This document shows positions 47,519 to 58,350 of a stretch of DNA of 64,000 nt, piece by piece. Every line of letters starts with the position of its first letter. The first letter of the stretch is position 1. The stretch is from Jongsikchunia kroppenstedtii DSM 45133. GTDB lineage: Bacteria > Actinomycetota > Actinomycetes > Mycobacteriales > Mycobacteriaceae. The position numbers and the translations under genes are program-made. The notes under the pieces are model-generated. The model made no database searches. It was not told the DNA's origin and saw nothing but the letters and a program-made list of their open reading frames with translations. The stretch covers positions 248,001 to 312,000 of the forward strand of contig NZ_AQYG01000049.1 of the NCBI RefSeq assembly GCF_000380485.1, given 5' to 3'.

Positions 47519-48274
47519 ATGACGAGTCCGCTGCGTGCCGCCTGGCTGGCGACCTCATGGCTCACCGTCGTCCCCGTGCCGCAACCGAAGTCGGCGCCGA
47601 CGCGGCGCGATGGCGGCGCCGCCCTCGCCGCCACCCCGGTCGTCGGCATCGCGCTCGGCGCCGTGCTCGCCGCGCTTGCGTATGGGCTGTCGCGGACGGA
47701 TCTGCCGACCTTGATGATCGGCCTCTTGCTGGTCACGATCGCCGCCGCGCTGACCCGTGGCATGCACCTCGACGGATTGGCCGACACCGCAGATGGTCTC
47801 GGTTGTTTCGGCCCGCCGGAACGGGCCCAACAGGTGATGCGCGAGGGCTCGGTCGGACCGTTCGGTGCGGCGACCCTGGTGCTGGCCATCGCGATTCAGG
47901 CGACCGGCTTCGCCGCGCTCACGGATCACGGACACTGGCTGCAGCTCGGCTACGCCGTCGCGATCGGCAGGGTGGCAGCCGTGCTCACGGCCCGGTCATC
48001 GCTGAAGCCGTTCAGCGACAATGGTTTCGGCGCGTTGGTGATCGGCACGCAACGCGTCTCCGCGATCCTTTGGGTAGTCGCGGCGATCGCCGCCGGCGCC
48101 GTGATCGACCTCGATCAGCCGTGGCGCGGACCTGTGATCACCGCCGTCGTCCTCGCGATCGTCTGGGCGTTCGGCGCGCACTGCGCGCGCCGGTTCGGCG
48201 GCCTTTCCGGCGACACGCTCGGCGCCTCGATCGAAATCGCCACCGCCGCAACCCTCTTCGGCCTCCTGGCTTAG
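47519..48274 (+). CDS. cobS: Adenosylcobinamide-GDP ribazoletransferase (cobalamin synthase)
   Basis: A 251-residue polytopic membrane enzyme. Motifs: [60 protein letters not shown], with the metal-binding Asp cluster, and [24 protein letters not shown]. It joins AdoCbi-GDP and alpha-ribazole to make cobalamin. ATG 47519 lies 8 bp after the CobT stop. Converges on ilvE with a 4-bp overlap. Confidence 0.93.
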   Translation: MTSPLRAAWLATSWLTVVPVPQPKSAPTRRDGGAALAATPVVGIALGAVLAALAYGLSRTDLPTLMIGLLLVTIAAALTRGMHLDGLADTADGLGCFGPPERAQQVMREGSVGPFGAATLVLAIAIQATGFAALTDHGHWLQLGYAVAIGRVAAVLTARSSLKPFSDNGFGALVIGTQRVSAILWVVAAIAAGAVIDLDQPWRGPVITAVVLAIVWAFGAHCARRFGGLSGDTLGASIEIATAATLFGLLA

Positions 48275-49383
48275 CGCTTGTAGAGCTCCGTCATCCACCC
48301 GTGGGTATCGGCGAAAGTCCCGCGCTGGATACCGGTCAACGTGTCGCGCAGCGCCATCGTCACCGCGCCCGGCTCGCCACCGGCGATCGTGTACTCGCCG
48401 TCGGCGCCCTTGACCCGCCCGACCGGGGTGATGACCGCGGCGGTGCCGCAGGCGAACACCTCGGTGATCTCGCCCGACGCGGCGCCCTCGCGCAGCTCGT
48501 CGGTGCTGATCTTGCGTTCGGAGACGCCGAACCCGGCGTCGGCGGCCAACTGCAGCAACGATTCCCGGGTGATACCCGGCAGCAGTGATCCGGACAGTTC
48601 CGGGGTGACCAGGCGCGCGTCGGCGCCGGAACCGAAGACGAAGAACAGGTTCATCCCGCCCATCTCTTCGATGTAGGTGCGCTCGATCGCATCAAGCCAG
48701 ACGACCTGGTCGCACCCCTCCTCCGCGGCCTGCTGCTGTGCCAGCAACGACGCCGCATAGTTGCCGCCGAACTTGGCGTCACCGGTGCCGCCGGGCGCGG
48801 CCCGCACGTATTCGGTCGACAGCCAGACGCTCACCGGCTTCACGCCGCCGGAGAAGTAGGCGCCCGCGGGCGAGGCGATCAGAATGTAGCGGTACGACTT
48901 CGCCGGCCGAACGCCCAGCCCGGCCTCGGTGGCGAACATGAAGGGGCGCATGTAGAGCGACGCCTCGCTGCCGCCTTCGGGCACCCACTCGTTGTCGGCC
49001 TCCAGCAGCGCCCGCAGGGATTCCAGGAACAGCTCGTCCGGCAGCGGCGGCATCGCCAGCCGCGCGGCGGAACGACGCATGCGCGCAGCGTTGGCCTCGG
49101 GTCGGAAGCTGGCGATGGCCCCGCTGGGCTGCCGGTATGCCTTGAGGCCCTCGAAGATCTCCTGCGCGTAGTGCAGCACCATCGCCGACGGATCGAGCGC
49201 GATCGGGCCGTAGGGCGTGACCTTCGCCGAATGCCAGCCACGATCGGCGTCGAAATCGATGCTCACCATGTTGTCGGTGAAGTACCGGCCGAAGCCGGGG
49301 TTCGCCAGAATCTCGGCCCGCTGTACCTCGGGCACGGGATGCGGGTGCTCGGTACGGGTGAATTCCAACGAGCTCGATGTCAT
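48271..49383 (-). CDS. ilvE: Branched-chain amino acid aminotransferase
   Basis: A 370-residue fold-type IV PLP enzyme, nearly the size of M. tuberculosis IlvE (368). Motifs: [23 protein letters not shown], the PLP lysine in [44 protein letters not shown] and [12 protein letters not shown]. It transfers amino groups to form Leu, Ile and Val and in mycobacteria also methionine. ATG 49383 has TACGAT (49395-49390) at -12 to -7: leaderless. Confidence 0.95.
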   Translation of the reverse strand: MTSSSLEFTRTEHPHPVPEVQRAEILANPGFGRYFTDNMVSIDFDADRGWHSAKVTPYGPIALDPSAMVLHYAQEIFEGLKAYRQPSGAIASFRPEANAARMRRSAARLAMPPLPDELFLESLRALLEADNEWVPEGGSEASLYMRPFMFATEAGLGVRPAKSYRYILIASPAGAYFSGGVKPVSVWLSTEYVRAAPGGTGDAKFGGNYAASLLAQQQAAEEGCDQVVWLDAIERTYIEEMGGMNLFFVFGSGADARLVTPELSGSLLPGITRESLLQLAADAGFGVSERKISTDELREGAASGEITEVFACGTAAVITPVGRVKGADGEYTIAGGEPGAVTMALRDTLTGIQRGTFADTHGWMTELYKR

Positions 49384-49434
49384 CGGCCCATCGTATCGGT
49401 CCGGAACGAGCGGCCCGTGGGCCGCCTTACGTGG

Positions 49435-50544
49435 TCAGCTGGTGTGCGCCGACACGAACGGCGGCAGGACGACCTCGCATTCGAGCGCCCGACCACGCAC
49501 GTCCAGTTCGACGCGGTCGCCCTTGGCCACCTCCGCCGAACTGTCGATCAGGGCCAGCGCGATGCCCTGCTTGAGGGTCGGCGAGAAGGTTCCCGAGGTC
49601 GTGACGCCGATGTCGACGCCGTCGCGACGGACCGTGCAGTCAGCCCGCGGCACGCCCCGGCCGACGGCCTTCAGACCCCACAGCTTGCGGACCGGACCCG
49701 CGTCCTTCTCGGCGAGCAGCGCGTCCCGGCCGAAGAACGACTCCTTCTTCCAGCCGACCGCCCAGCCGCACCGCGCCTGGACCGGCGTGATGTCGACGGA
49801 CAGCTCGTGGCCGTGCAGCGGATAGCCCATCTCGGTGCGAAGGGTGTCGCGCGCACCGAGACCGGCGGGCTGGCCGCCCGCCTCGGTGACGACCGGCAGC
49901 AGCGCCTCCAGCACGGCGGCGGTGTCGTCCCACGGCGGCAGCAGCTCGTAGCCGTGCTCGCCGGTGTACCCGGTGCGGCACACGCGGATCGGAATCGCGC
50001 GGCCGTCGACCGTCAGCTCGGCGTCGGCGAACGACATGTACTCCAGTTCGGTGGGCAGCCCCAGCGCCGACAACACGTCGGCGGACTTCGGCCCCTGTAC
50101 GGCGAGCACGCCGAAGTCGCTGTGCCGGTTGGTGACCGTGATACCGGCCGGTGCCGCGGCGGCGAGCGCGCCGACGACCGCCGCGGTGTTGGCCGCATTC
50201 GGGATCAGGAAGACGTCGTCGTCGGCCACCCAGTAGGCGATGAGGTCGTCGATGACGCCGCCGGACTCGTTGGTGCACAGCGTGTACTGCGCCTTGCCCG
50301 CGGCGATCTTCGACAGGTCATTGGTCAGGCAGGCGTTCACGAAGTCGGCCGCGCCCGGTCCGGTGACGGACGCCTTGCCGAGATGGCTGACATCGAAGAC
50401 GCCTACGGCCTCGCGGACTGCCGTGTGCTCCGCCACCGTTCCCGCATAGGACACCGGCATGTCCCAACCGCCGAACTCGGCGAAACTCGCCCCGAGGGCG
50501 CGGTGGAATTGGTCGGCGGGACCCAGAAGCAACGACTCAGACAT
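49435..50544 (-). CDS. gcvT: Glycine cleavage system T protein (aminomethyltransferase)
   Basis: A 369-residue GcvT. N-terminal [48 protein letters not shown] and [19 protein letters not shown] are the THF-binding core; the conserved catalytic Asp lies in [12 protein letters not shown] / GWDMP regions. It releases ammonia and makes 5,10-methylene-THF, the substrate of metF in this window. ATG 50544 has TACCGT (50557-50552) 7 nt upstream, so it is probably leaderless. Confidence 0.94.
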   Translation of the reverse strand: MSESLLLGPADQFHRALGASFAEFGGWDMPVSYAGTVAEHTAVREAVGVFDVSHLGKASVTGPGAADFVNACLTNDLSKIAAGKAQYTLCTNESGGVIDDLIAYWVADDDVFLIPNAANTAAVVGALAAAAPAGITVTNRHSDFGVLAVQGPKSADVLSALGLPTELEYMSFADAELTVDGRAIPIRVCRTGYTGEHGYELLPPWDDTAAVLEALLPVVTEAGGQPAGLGARDTLRTEMGYPLHGHELSVDITPVQARCGWAVGWKKESFFGRDALLAEKDAGPVRKLWGLKAVGRGVPRADCTVRRDGVDIGVTTSGTFSPTLKQGIALALIDSSAEVAKGDRVELDVRGRALECEVVLPPFVSAHTS

Positions 50545-50659
50545 GCCGAGAACGGTACCGCGCCCCGAATGAGGCGAGCGGGCGGAATCGGCTCGCGCCT
50601 AGTATCGGCTCCGGAGTCATTCGGAGAATCCGACCACCATCGATACGAGCGGAGCGAGC

Positions 50660-52171
50660 GTGCGCGACAACCTGATCCCGGACCTGACGGCAACGACGAA
50701 TCTCGAGGCTGCCGACGTACTGGTGATCGGGCTGATCACCGCCGACTCCGAGACCGAGGACGGCGAGCCCACTCTGGCCATCGGCACCGACCTGCTGTCG
50801 GACGCGCAGGCCGAGGCGCTCAGCACCGCGCTGACCGCGGTCGGCGCCAAGGGTTCGGACGGCGAGGTCACCCGGATTCCGGCCCCGGCCGACCTGCCGG
50901 TGCGCGCGGTCCTGGCCGTCGGACTCGGCGATGCCGACGCCCTCGACGCCGACCCGCACCGCCGCGCCGAGAAGGTGCGTCGGGCCGCCGGCAACGCAGC
51001 CCGCTCGCTGACCGCCGGCGAGTCGGTGGTGAGCACCCTGTCGACGGTCGATCTGGCCGGTGCCGCCGAGGGGTTCGCCCTGGGCGCCTACCGTTTCGAC
51101 GAATTCCAGGCGAAGAAGTCCGAGCCCGTCAGCGCAGTCGCCCTCGTCTCCGACGATGCCGACGCCGCGGCCACCGTCGCCCGGTCGGCCGCGATCGCGC
51201 GAGCCGTCTGCGTCGCCCGCGACTTCGTGAACACCCCGCCCAGCCATCTGTACCCCGATGAATTCGCCACCCGGGCAGCCGATCTCGCCAGCGCGTCGGG
51301 CCTGGAGGTGGAGATCCTGGAAGACGAGCAGCTCCGCGCGGGCGGCTACGGCGGCATCGTCGGGGTCGGCAAGGGCAGCTCCCGGCCGCCGCGGCTGGTG
51401 CGCCTGACCTACACCCCCGCCTCGCCCGCCGACCCGAAGTCGGTCGCGCTGGTCGGCAAGGGCGTCACCTTCGACACCGGCGGCATCTCGATCAAGCCGG
51501 CCGCCGGCATGGAGGCGATGACCTCCGACATGGGCGGCGCTGCCGCGGTGATCGCCGCGACCGTGCTCGCTGCCGACCTGCAGCTGCCGGTCCGGGTGAC
51601 CGCCACCGTGCCGATGGCCGAGAACATGCCGTCGAGCACCGCCCAGCGCCCCGGCGACGTGCTCACCCAGTACGGCGGAACGACGGTCGAGGTGCTCAAC
51701 ACCGACGCCGAGGGCCGGCTGATCCTGGCCGACGCCATCGTCCGGGCCTGCGAAGACGAGCCCGACTACCTCATCGACACCGCCACGCTCACCGGAGCGC
51801 AGATGGTCGCGCTCGGCACCCGCACCCCGGGCGTGATGGGCACCGAGGAGTTCCGCGACCGCGTCGCCGCGCTCTCCCGGCAGGCCGGCGAGAACGGCTG
51901 GGCGATGCCCTTCCCCGAAGAGCTGCGCGCCGACCTGAAGTCGCGGGTCGCCGACCTGGCCAATGTCACCAACCATCGGTGGGGCGGCATGCTTTCGGCT
52001 GGCATCTTCCTGCGCGAGTTCGTCGCCGACGGCGTGCAGTGGGCGCATGTCGACGTCGCCGGCCCGGCGTTCAACCAGGGCGGCGGCTGGGGCTACACCG
52101 GCAAGGGTGGTACGGGCGTACCGGTTCGCACCATCACCGCGGTCATCGAAGACATCGCCGCGAACGGCTGA
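50660..52171 (+). CDS. pepA: Leucyl aminopeptidase (M17)
   Basis: A 503-residue M17 cytosolic aminopeptidase. Metal and catalytic residues: [34 protein letters not shown] (Lys and Asp ligands), [19 protein letters not shown] and the signature [15 protein letters not shown]-terminal macro-like domain about residues 1-170. GTG 50660 follows a GGAGCGAGC ribosome binding site; TAGTAT at 50600-50605 is a likely -10, giving an ordinary leadered mRNA of about 48 nt. Corresponds to Rv2213 PepB. Confidence 0.94.
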   Translation: MRDNLIPDLTATTNLEAADVLVIGLITADSETEDGEPTLAIGTDLLSDAQAEALSTALTAVGAKGSDGEVTRIPAPADLPVRAVLAVGLGDADALDADPHRRAEKVRRAAGNAARSLTAGESVVSTLSTVDLAGAAEGFALGAYRFDEFQAKKSEPVSAVALVSDDADAAATVARSAAIARAVCVARDFVNTPPSHLYPDEFATRAADLASASGLEVEILEDEQLRAGGYGGIVGVGKGSSRPPRLVRLTYTPASPADPKSVALVGKGVTFDTGGISIKPAAGMEAMTSDMGGAAAVIAATVLAADLQLPVRVTATVPMAENMPSSTAQRPGDVLTQYGGTTVEVLNTDAEGRLILADAIVRACEDEPDYLIDTATLTGAQMVALGTRTPGVMGTEEFRDRVAALSRQAGENGWAMPFPEELRADLKSRVADLANVTNHRWGGMLSAGIFLREFVADGVQWAHVDVAGPAFNQGGGWGYTGKGGTGVPVRTITAVIEDIAANG

Positions 52172-52314
52172 CCCGGAGGGCGCCGGACGCGACGACAAGC
52201 CGGACCGACAGCACACGGTGATGCGTCCACTGAACGGGCCTGGCCGTGGCGTGCGGCACAGGGCATCCGAGTAGGGTTTGCGGGGGTGCCGACAAACCGC
52301 GCGCGCCAGAGCGT

Positions 52315-52344
52315 GAACCGGTACAACAGACCTGAACCGGTACA
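52315..52344 (+). repeat. Direct repeat GAACCGGTACA, 19-bp period, in the sucB leader
   Basis: GAACCGGTACA occurs at 52315-52325 and 52334-52344. Each contains the palindrome ACCGGT. They lie 35-64 bp upstream of the sucB start and downstream of a possible -10 (TAGGGT, 52272-52277), so they would be in the 5' UTR or act as an operator. Confidence 0.6.
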
Positions 52345-52378
52345 CCGATCAGACCGACACTGAACTAGGAGCCCACAC

Positions 52379-54133
52379 ATGGCCTTCTCCGTCAAGATGC
52401 CCGAGCTTGGTGAAAGCGTCACCGAGGGCACCGTCACTCGCTGGCTCAAGCAGGAGGGCGACACCGTCGCGGAGGATGAGCCATTGCTGGAGGTCTCGAC
52501 CGACAAGGTCGACACCGAAATCCCGTCTCCGGCTGCAGGTGTGCTCACCAAGATCGTCGCCCAGGAGGACGACGTGGTGGACGTGGGTGGCGAGCTGGCC
52601 CTGATCGGCGACGCCGGCGAAGCGGCCCCCGCTGCGCCCGAGGCCGCTCCCGAATCTGCCCCGGCCGCGGCCGAGGCCCCCGCCGCCTCCGAGGCGCCCG
52701 CGGCTTCGGCTGAGCCCGCCGACGCTGCTCCGGCCGCCCCGGCACCGGCCGCTGCGGCATCCGGAACCGACGTGACGATGCCCGAACTCGGCGAGTCGGT
52801 CACCGAGGGCACCGTGACGCGCTGGCTGAAGGCCGTCGGCGACACCGTCGCCGAGGACGAGCCCCTGCTGGAGGTCTCGACCGACAAGGTCGACACCGAA
52901 ATCCCCTCTCCCGCAGCAGGTGTGCTGCTGGAGATCTCCGCGGCAGAGGATGCCGTGGTCGAGGTTGGCGGCAAGCTCGCCGTGATCGGCGACGCGTCGG
53001 CGGCACCCGCCGACGCCCCGGCGGCCCCGGCTCCCGCCGCAGCCCCCGAACCTGCAGCCGAGCCGGCCCCGACTCCCGAGCCGGCCGCCTCAGCGCCCGC
53101 GCCTGCAGCACCGGCCCCGACGCCTGCCCCGGCTCCCGCAGCCGCCCCGGCGGCAGCGCCTGCCGCGAGCGACGCGGAGCCGAACGACATGCAGTCGACG
53201 CCCTACGTCACTCCCCTGGTGCGCAAGCTCGCCGCGGAGAACAACGTCGATCTGTCGACGGTGAAGGGCACCGGTGTCGGCGGTCGCATCCGTAAGCAGG
53301 ATGTGCTCGCCGCCGCGGCCCCCGCAGCACCTGCCGCCGCTCCGGCCGCAGCTGCCGCACCGGCGGCCCCCGCCGCTGCCGCCAAGGAGGTCCGACCGGA
53401 GCTGGCCGCGCTGCGCGGTACCACCGCGAAGATCAACCGCATCCGGCAGATCACCGCAAAGAAGACCCGCGAGTCGCTGCAGGAGAGCGCGCAGCTGACG
53501 CAGGTGTTCGAGGTCGACATGACCAAGATCGCGGGGCTGCGCACCGCCGCCAAGGCCGGTTTCAAGGCCAACGAGGGCGTCAACCTGACGTTCCTGCCGT
53601 TCTTCGCCAAGGCCGTCGTCGAGGCGCTGAAGGTGCACCCGAACGTCAACGCCTCGATCGACGAGGCCGCCAAGGAGATCACCTACCACGGCAGCGTCAA
53701 CCTCGGCATCGCCGTCGACACCGAGCAGGGCCTGCTCTCGCCGGTGATCCACAACGCGGACGACCTGTCGATCGCCGGCCTGGCCCGCGCCATCGCCGAC
53801 ATCGCCGACCGTGCCCGCAACGGCGGGCTGAAGCCGGACGAGTTGGCCGGTGGCACGTTCACCATCACCAACATCGGCAGCCAGGGCGCGCTGTTCGACA
53901 CCCCGATCCTGGTCCCGCCGCAGGCGGCGATGCTCGGCACCGGCGCGATCGTCAAGCGCCCGGTCGTCATCACGGACGCCGACGGCACGGAATCCATTGG
54001 CGTGCGGTCGATGTCATACCTGCCACTGACCTACGATCACCGGCTGATCGACGGCGCCGACGCGGGACGCTTCTTGACCACCGTCAAACGCCGTCTCGAA
54101 GAGGCCGCGTTCGAGGCCGATCTGGGGCTGTAA
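52379..54133 (+). CDS. sucB: Dihydrolipoyl acyltransferase E2 (SucB/DlaT) with two lipoyl domains
   Basis: A 584-residue E2. Two lipoyl domains (about residues 1-76 and 120-196) each with the lipoyl-lysine motif [14 protein letters not shown]; Ala/Pro/Glu-rich linkers follow each; a peripheral subunit-binding domain lies at [39 protein letters not shown]; the catalytic domain ends with [15 protein letters not shown] (HxxxDG active site). In M. tuberculosis the orthologue DlaT serves pyruvate dehydrogenase and the peroxynitrite reductase complex. AGGAG precedes ATG 52379. Followed within 3 bp by lipB and then lipA, which make its lipoyl cofactor. Confidence 0.95.
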   Translation: MAFSVKMPELGESVTEGTVTRWLKQEGDTVAEDEPLLEVSTDKVDTEIPSPAAGVLTKIVAQEDDVVDVGGELALIGDAGEAAPAAPEAAPESAPAAAEAPAASEAPAASAEPADAAPAAPAPAAAASGTDVTMPELGESVTEGTVTRWLKAVGDTVAEDEPLLEVSTDKVDTEIPSPAAGVLLEISAAEDAVVEVGGKLAVIGDASAAPADAPAAPAPAAAPEPAAEPAPTPEPAASAPAPAAPAPTPAPAPAAAPAAAPAASDAEPNDMQSTPYVTPLVRKLAAENNVDLSTVKGTGVGGRIRKQDVLAAAAPAAPAAAPAAAAAPAAPAAAAKEVRPELAALRGTTAKINRIRQITAKKTRESLQESAQLTQVFEVDMTKIAGLRTAAKAGFKANEGVNLTFLPFFAKAVVEALKVHPNVNASIDEAAKEITYHGSVNLGIAVDTEQGLLSPVIHNADDLSIAGLARAIADIADRARNGGLKPDELAGGTFTITNIGSQGALFDTPILVPPQAAMLGTGAIVKRPVVITDADGTESIGVRSMSYLPLTYDHRLIDGADAGRFLTTVKRRLEEAAFEADLGL

Positions 54134-54136
54134 GCC

Positions 54137-54841
54137 ATGCGGTTCGACAGCGCCCGACATGACAGCGGCCCGGTCGAGATCCGCTGGGTCGGCCAGGTCG
54201 ACTACCAGGAGATGTTCGACCGTCAGCACGAGCTGGCGACCGCACGCGCCGACGGCACGCTCGATCACGATGTGCTGCTCCTACTGGAACACCCCGCGGT
54301 GTTCACGGCGGGGCGGCGCACCGAGGACGCCGATCGGCCCAGCGACGGATCGCGGGTCATCGACGTCGATCGCGGCGGCCGGATCACCTGGCACGGCCCC
54401 GGACAACTGGTCGGCTATCCGATCGTCCGGCTCTCCGAGCCGATGGATGTCGTCGACTACGTGCGGCGGATCGAGCAGGCGCTGATCACCATTTGCGGTG
54501 AGCAGGGTCTGTCGACCATGCGCGTCGAGGGCCGCTCCGGTGTATGGGTCGACTCCGATCCCGCGACCGGTCGGCCGCAACGGAAGACAGCGGCGATCGG
54601 TGTCCGCGTGGCCCGCGGGGTCACCCTGCACGGCTTCGCGCTCAACTGCGATCCGGACCTGACCGACTTCGGTCGGATCGTGCCGTGCGGCATCCCGGAC
54701 GCCGGCGTCACCTCGCTCTCCCAGGAGCTGGGACGCACGATCACCATCGACGACGTACGCGATCGGCTCGCCGAGCTGGTCGTGGACGCCCTTGACGGAC
54801 GACTGCCGGTGACCGCCGGCGGCGTAGCATTTGCTCAGTGA
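54137..54841 (+). CDS. lipB: Octanoyl-ACP:protein N-octanoyltransferase
   Basis: A 234-residue LipB. Motifs: [59 protein letters not shown] with the catalytic Lys, and [14 protein letters not shown] with the catalytic Cys. It moves octanoyl from ACP to the lipoyl-domain lysine of E2 proteins. ATG 54137 lies 3 bp after the sucB stop; the stop overlaps the lipA start as GTGA. Confidence 0.95.
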   Translation: MRFDSARHDSGPVEIRWVGQVDYQEMFDRQHELATARADGTLDHDVLLLLEHPAVFTAGRRTEDADRPSDGSRVIDVDRGGRITWHGPGQLVGYPIVRLSEPMDVVDYVRRIEQALITICGEQGLSTMRVEGRSGVWVDSDPATGRPQRKTAAIGVRVARGVTLHGFALNCDPDLTDFGRIVPCGIPDAGVTSLSQELGRTITIDDVRDRLAELVVDALDGRLPVTAGGVAFAQ

Positions 54842-55872
54842 GTACCGAGCCCATGACTGCACAGACCGCCCCCGATGGCCGCAAGCTCCTGCGCTTGGAA
54901 GTCCGCAACGCCCAGACGCCGATCGAGCGCAAACCGTCGTGGATCAAGACCCGCGCCAGCATGGGTCCGGAATACCGCGACCTCAAGGGCCTGGTGAAAC
55001 GCGAAGGGCTGCATACGGTCTGCGAAGAGGCCGGCTGCCCCAACATCTACGAGTGCTGGGAAGACCGCGAGGCGACGTTCCTGATCGGCGGCGAGCAGTG
55101 CACCCGGCGCTGCGACTTCTGCCAGATCGACACCGGCAAGCCCGCCGAACTCGATCGCGATGAGCCGCGGCGCGTCGCCGAGAGCGTGCAGGCGATGGGT
55201 CTGCGCTACTCGACGGTGACCGGCGTGGCCCGAGACGATCTGCCGGACGGCGGAGCCTGGCTGTACGCCGAGACGGTGCGCGAGATCAAGCGGCTCAACC
55301 CGAATACCGGCATCGAGCTGCTGATCCCCGACTTCAACGCCGACCCCGACCAGCTGGCCGAGGTGTTCGGCTCCCGGCCAGAGGTGTTGGCGCACAACGT
55401 CGAGACCGTGCCACGGATCTTCAAGCGGATCCGCCCGGCATTCCGGTACCAGCGCAGCCTCGACGTCATCAGCGCCGCCCGTGACGCCGGTCTGGTGACC
55501 AAGTCGAACCTGATCCTCGGCATGGGCGAGACGCCGGAAGAAGTGACCGAGGCGATGGCCGACCTGCATGCCGCGGGCTGCGACATCCTGACGATCACCC
55601 AGTACCTGCGGCCGTCGCCGCGGCATCATCCGGTCGACCGCTGGGTCAAGCCGGAGGAGTTCGTCGCGCATTCGGACGAGGCGCAGCGCCTCGGGTTCGC
55701 CGGGGTGATGGCCGGCCCGCTGGTGCGGTCGTCGTACCGCGCCGGTCGCCTGTACGCCCAGGCGATGGCGCATCACGGACGAGCGATCCCGGAGTCGATG
55801 GCCCACCTCGCCGCCGAAGGCACTGCCGCACAGGAGGCGACGGCCGTCCTGGCCCGCCAGCCCGCGAGCTAG
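54838..55872 (+). CDS. lipA: Lipoyl synthase
   Basis: A 344-residue radical SAM enzyme. Auxiliary cluster cysteines in [13 protein letters not shown] and the radical SAM motif CTRRCDFCQ (CxxxCxxC); the C-terminal RSSYRAG serine ligand is present. It inserts two sulfurs into the octanoyl chain made by LipB. GTG 54838 overlaps the lipB stop (GTGA). Confidence 0.96.
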   Translation: MSTEPMTAQTAPDGRKLLRLEVRNAQTPIERKPSWIKTRASMGPEYRDLKGLVKREGLHTVCEEAGCPNIYECWEDREATFLIGGEQCTRRCDFCQIDTGKPAELDRDEPRRVAESVQAMGLRYSTVTGVARDDLPDGGAWLYAETVREIKRLNPNTGIELLIPDFNADPDQLAEVFGSRPEVLAHNVETVPRIFKRIRPAFRYQRSLDVISAARDAGLVTKSNLILGMGETPEEVTEAMADLHAAGCDILTITQYLRPSPRHHPVDRWVKPEEFVAHSDEAQRLGFAGVMAGPLVRSSYRAGRLYAQAMAHHGRAIPESMAHLAAEGTAAQEATAVLARQPAS

Positions 55873-55944
55873 CTCGCCGCCCGGGGAAGCCGCAGCGCTT
55901 CACCGCCGGTCGGGTGCTGCTGTACAGGCAGTATCCTGTCTTCT

Positions 55945-56685
55945 ATGGCGAAAGCTCCCGACGCATCCAAAGAGGCCAAGAAGGCCGCCAAGGCCGCCCG
56001 CAAGCAGGCCTCGCGCGATCAGCGCAAGCAGCTGTGGCAGGCGTTCCAGATGCAGCGCAAAGAAGACAAGCTGCTGCTGCCGTTGATGATCGGCGCCTTC
56101 GTGCTGATCGTCGCGATCTTCGTGCTGATCGGCGTGTTCGCGGGCCTGATGGTGTTCCTGATCCCGCTCGGCATCATCCTCGGCGCCCTCGCGGCGTTCG
56201 TGATTTTCGGCCGCCGGGTGCAGAAGACGGTGTTCACCAAGGCCGAGGGCCAGGCCGGCGCCGCCGGCTGGGCGCTGGACAACATGCGCGGCCAGTGGCG
56301 CGTCAAGCAGGGCGTCTCCGGAACCGCTCAGCTGGACGTCGTGCACCGGGTGATCGGCAAGCCGGGCGTCATCCTGGTCGGCGAGGGCTCGTCGGCGCGC
56401 GTGAAATCGCTGTTGGCGCAGGAGAAGAAGCGGGTCGCCCGGGTGGTCGGCACCACGCCGATCTACGAGGTCATCGTCGGCAACGACGAGGGCCAGGTGC
56501 CGCTGAAGAAGCTCGAGCGCCACGTCATGAAGCTGCCGAACAACATCAATCGCGATCGCATCGATCAGCTCGAGGGACGTCTCGATGCGCTCGGTGGACG
56601 CGGCGCCGCCGCCGGCATGCCGAAGGGCCCGATGCCGCAGGGCGCCAAGATGCGCAACATCCAGCGCGCCGCAAAGCGCCGCTAG
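55945..56685 (+). CDS. DUF4191 membrane protein (Rv2219-like)
   Basis: A 246-residue protein of unknown function, conserved next to lipA in Mycobacteriales. A Lys/Ala/Gln-rich N-terminus (about residues 1-38), two close transmembrane helices (about 44-90, LPLMIGAFVLIVAIFVLIGVFAGLMVFLIPLGIILGALAAFVIFG), then a soluble domain with GWALDNMRGQWRVKQGVSGTAQLDVVHRVIGKPGVILVGEG. ATG 55945 has TATCCT (55932-55937) 7 nt upstream, so it is predicted leaderless. Confidence 0.88.
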   Translation: MAKAPDASKEAKKAAKAARKQASRDQRKQLWQAFQMQRKEDKLLLPLMIGAFVLIVAIFVLIGVFAGLMVFLIPLGIILGALAAFVIFGRRVQKTVFTKAEGQAGAAGWALDNMRGQWRVKQGVSGTAQLDVVHRVIGKPGVILVGEGSSARVKSLLAQEKKRVARVVGTTPIYEVIVGNDEGQVPLKKLERHVMKLPNNINRDRIDQLEGRLDALGGRGAAAGMPKGPMPQGAKMRNIQRAAKRR

Positions 56686-56739
56686 CCGGTTGCCGGCTGC
56701 TTAGTCGGTGATCAGATGGGCGGTCGGCAAGGCAGCAGG

Positions 56740-56771
56740 CGGCCCGCAATAGTGCGGTTCTATGCGGGCCG
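56740..56771. terminator. Hairpin between convergent DUF4191 and GH25 genes
   Basis: CGGCCCGCA (56740-56748) and TGCGGGCCG (56763-56771) form a perfect 9-bp stem with a 14-nt loop in the gap between the two convergent genes; it may stop transcription from both sides. No U tract. Confidence 0.55.
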
Positions 56772-56806
56772 ACTGATAACGCAGCCGGGCGTTCATCTGG
56801 CGCCGA

Positions 56807-57547
56807 CTAACTCCCGAAAACTCCGATGGAGTTGCCATACGACGCCAGCTGCTGCGGGGTGCCGTTGAAGCGGTTCAGGTCGACGGCCGCCGGGATACCG
56901 GGCAGCCGGCCGTTGTCGGTGTACTGCCAGAACGTCCAGGTCTGCCAGCCGCCGTTCGGCATCACCGGGGCGCCGCCGTTGTTGTACGACGCGATCCACA
57001 GCGGATGATCGGCGAAGGCGTGGCTGCCGGCCATCGCCGTGTTCCAGAACCGCGGATACGTGTAGATGATCGTCTTACGACCGGTGATGGATTCGAGCGT
57101 GCCGAGGAACTGCGATAGCCACCCGCTCAGGGCTGCCGGCGCCAGCCCGCCGCTGGATTCGAAGTCGATCACCGGGGGCAGATCGAGCGGACCGTTCTGC
57201 CCCAGCACCATCCCGGCATAGAACAGCGCCTGCGCGACGGGATTCTGGCTCGGATCGGCGTAGTGATAGGTGCCGCGGATCAGGCCCGCCGCCCGCATCA
57301 CCAGACAGTCGGGGACGAAGAACGGGTTGACGTAGTTCAGCGACTCGGTGGCCTTGACCATGGCGATCTGCTGACCGGAGGCCCGCACCGCGAACCAGTT
57401 GATGGACGCCCCGCCCGGATGCTGATAGCTCGCCACGTCCGGCCCGGCGGGCGTCGCCGTCGCCACCGCCCCGCCCGAGACCACCACCGTGCTCGCCACC
57501 GCAATCGCTGCAGCGCTGAGCATCATTCTGTTTCTTCTGCTCCCCAT
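56807..57547 (-). CDS. Secreted GH25 muramidase (lysozyme M1 type)
   Basis: A 246-residue secreted glycoside hydrolase of family 25. Signal peptide at residues 1-32 (MMLSAAAIAVASTVVVSGGAVATA). Catalytic fold motifs: PDVASYQHP, MVKATES, GTYHYADPSQN, PPVIDFESSGG (active-site Asp/Glu pair), TFWQYTDNG and AVDLNRFNG. It cleaves the MurNAc-GlcNAc bond of peptidoglycan, adding to the two NlpC/P60 enzymes in this window. ATG 57547 has no clear ribosome binding site. A dyad ACCGTG-acg-CACGGT (57573-57587) lies upstream. Confidence 0.9.
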   Translation of the reverse strand: MGSRRNRMMLSAAAIAVASTVVVSGGAVATATPAGPDVASYQHPGGASINWFAVRASGQQIAMVKATESLNYVNPFFVPDCLVMRAAGLIRGTYHYADPSQNPVAQALFYAGMVLGQNGPLDLPPVIDFESSGGLAPAALSGWLSQFLGTLESITGRKTIIYTYPRFWNTAMAGSHAFADHPLWIASYNNGGAPVMPNGGWQTWTFWQYTDNGRLPGIPAAVDLNRFNGTPQQLASYGNSIGVFGS

Positions 57548-57638
57548 AGCGGGTGATGTTAATCGTGATACGACCGTGACGCACGGTAAATCTTTGCACT
57601 CTAGTGCCAGATGAGTGCATTGCGTGGGACGCCTGGAT

Positions 57639-58163
57639 TTAGCGTGTCAGCACCAGAGCGGTCTGCGTGGCGCGGTCATGCAGCCCGCGTCCGTCCAGGT
57701 CATTGATCAGCGGCGGGATCATGAACACGATCAGGATCTGCCGCGCCAGGGCCCGCACGATCCCCACGTGGGCGGCGCCGTCGACTCGGGCCACCCGCAG
57801 GCCCGCGGCGAATTGCCCCGGGGTGAACCCGAACAGCGTCACGCAGAAGACGCCGACCGCGAACCACACCCCGAGGATGAGGGTGGAAAACGTCGACGAC
57901 ATGAAGCCGACGGCCATGCCGCAGATGATCGAGCAGCCGAACCAGTCGAGGAAGATCGCCCACACGCGCTTGCCCGAACGTGCCAGCGCACCCGGGCCCG
58001 ATTCCGGCAGGCCCAGCGACTGACCGCGATACTGGTCGGTGCTCGGACGCCGATCCGCCGCGGCCTCGGGTCCGGAGAGCCAGGAGCCCAGCATGCGGCC
58101 CATGCCGCCGGAGCCGCTCGATTCGGGCCCGCTGGTGTCGCCTGGTCTGGAACTGTCGGCCAT
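57639..58163 (-). CDS. RDD-family membrane protein
   Basis: A 174-residue RDD-domain protein. A disordered Gly/Ser N-terminus (about residues 1-60), then KRVWAIFLDWFGCSIICGMAVGF (the RDD-type Arg and Asp), a second helix LILGVWFAVGVFCVTLFGFTPGQFAAGLRVARVDG and a third LARQILIVFMIPPLINDLDGRG. Function unknown; some family members act as ion transporters. ATG 58163 has TAGGAT (58176-58171) 7 nt upstream: leaderless. A GlnR-type box sits just upstream, between it and glnA, as at the Rv2219A locus. Confidence 0.88.
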   Translation of the reverse strand: MADSSRPGDTSGPESSGSGGMGRMLGSWLSGPEAAADRRPSTDQYRGQSLGLPESGPGALARSGKRVWAIFLDWFGCSIICGMAVGFMSSTFSTLILGVWFAVGVFCVTLFGFTPGQFAAGLRVARVDGAAHVGIVRALARQILIVFMIPPLINDLDGRGLHDRATQTALVLTR

Positions 58164-58188
58164 AACCAACATCCTACGGTCGGGCCGT

Positions 58189-58204
58189 GTAACACTCCTG
58201 AAAC
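58189..58204 (+). promoter_or_regulatory. GlnR box upstream of glnA
   Basis: GTAAC-actcct-GAAAC fits the actinobacterial GlnR consensus gTnAC-n6-GaAAC (also AC-n9-AC) exactly. A TANNNT element (TAATGT, 58237-58242) lies 32 bp downstream, putting the box around -53 relative to a start near 58249, a normal activator position for glnA. It is also 26-41 bp upstream of the leaderless RDD gene. Confidence 0.75.
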
Positions 58205-58350
58205 ATTTGGTTAGTTGGGGAGCAACGTCTGCCCCATAATGTGGCCCCAGCGGCTGATGACAGCGGCCAGAACGGCCCGGGGCGTGTTTGGGTACGTTGT
58301 GATAGCGGTCCACCACTCGGGCCCACGAAGAATGAAGGAGTCACCGACCG

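Noticed and set aside
52093-53190. Ala/Gly/Ser-rich antisense frame over sucB resembling a PE-PGRS-like protein
   Set aside because: It is the complement of the Ala/Pro/Glu linkers of the E2 protein; no promoter, start signal or PE domain.
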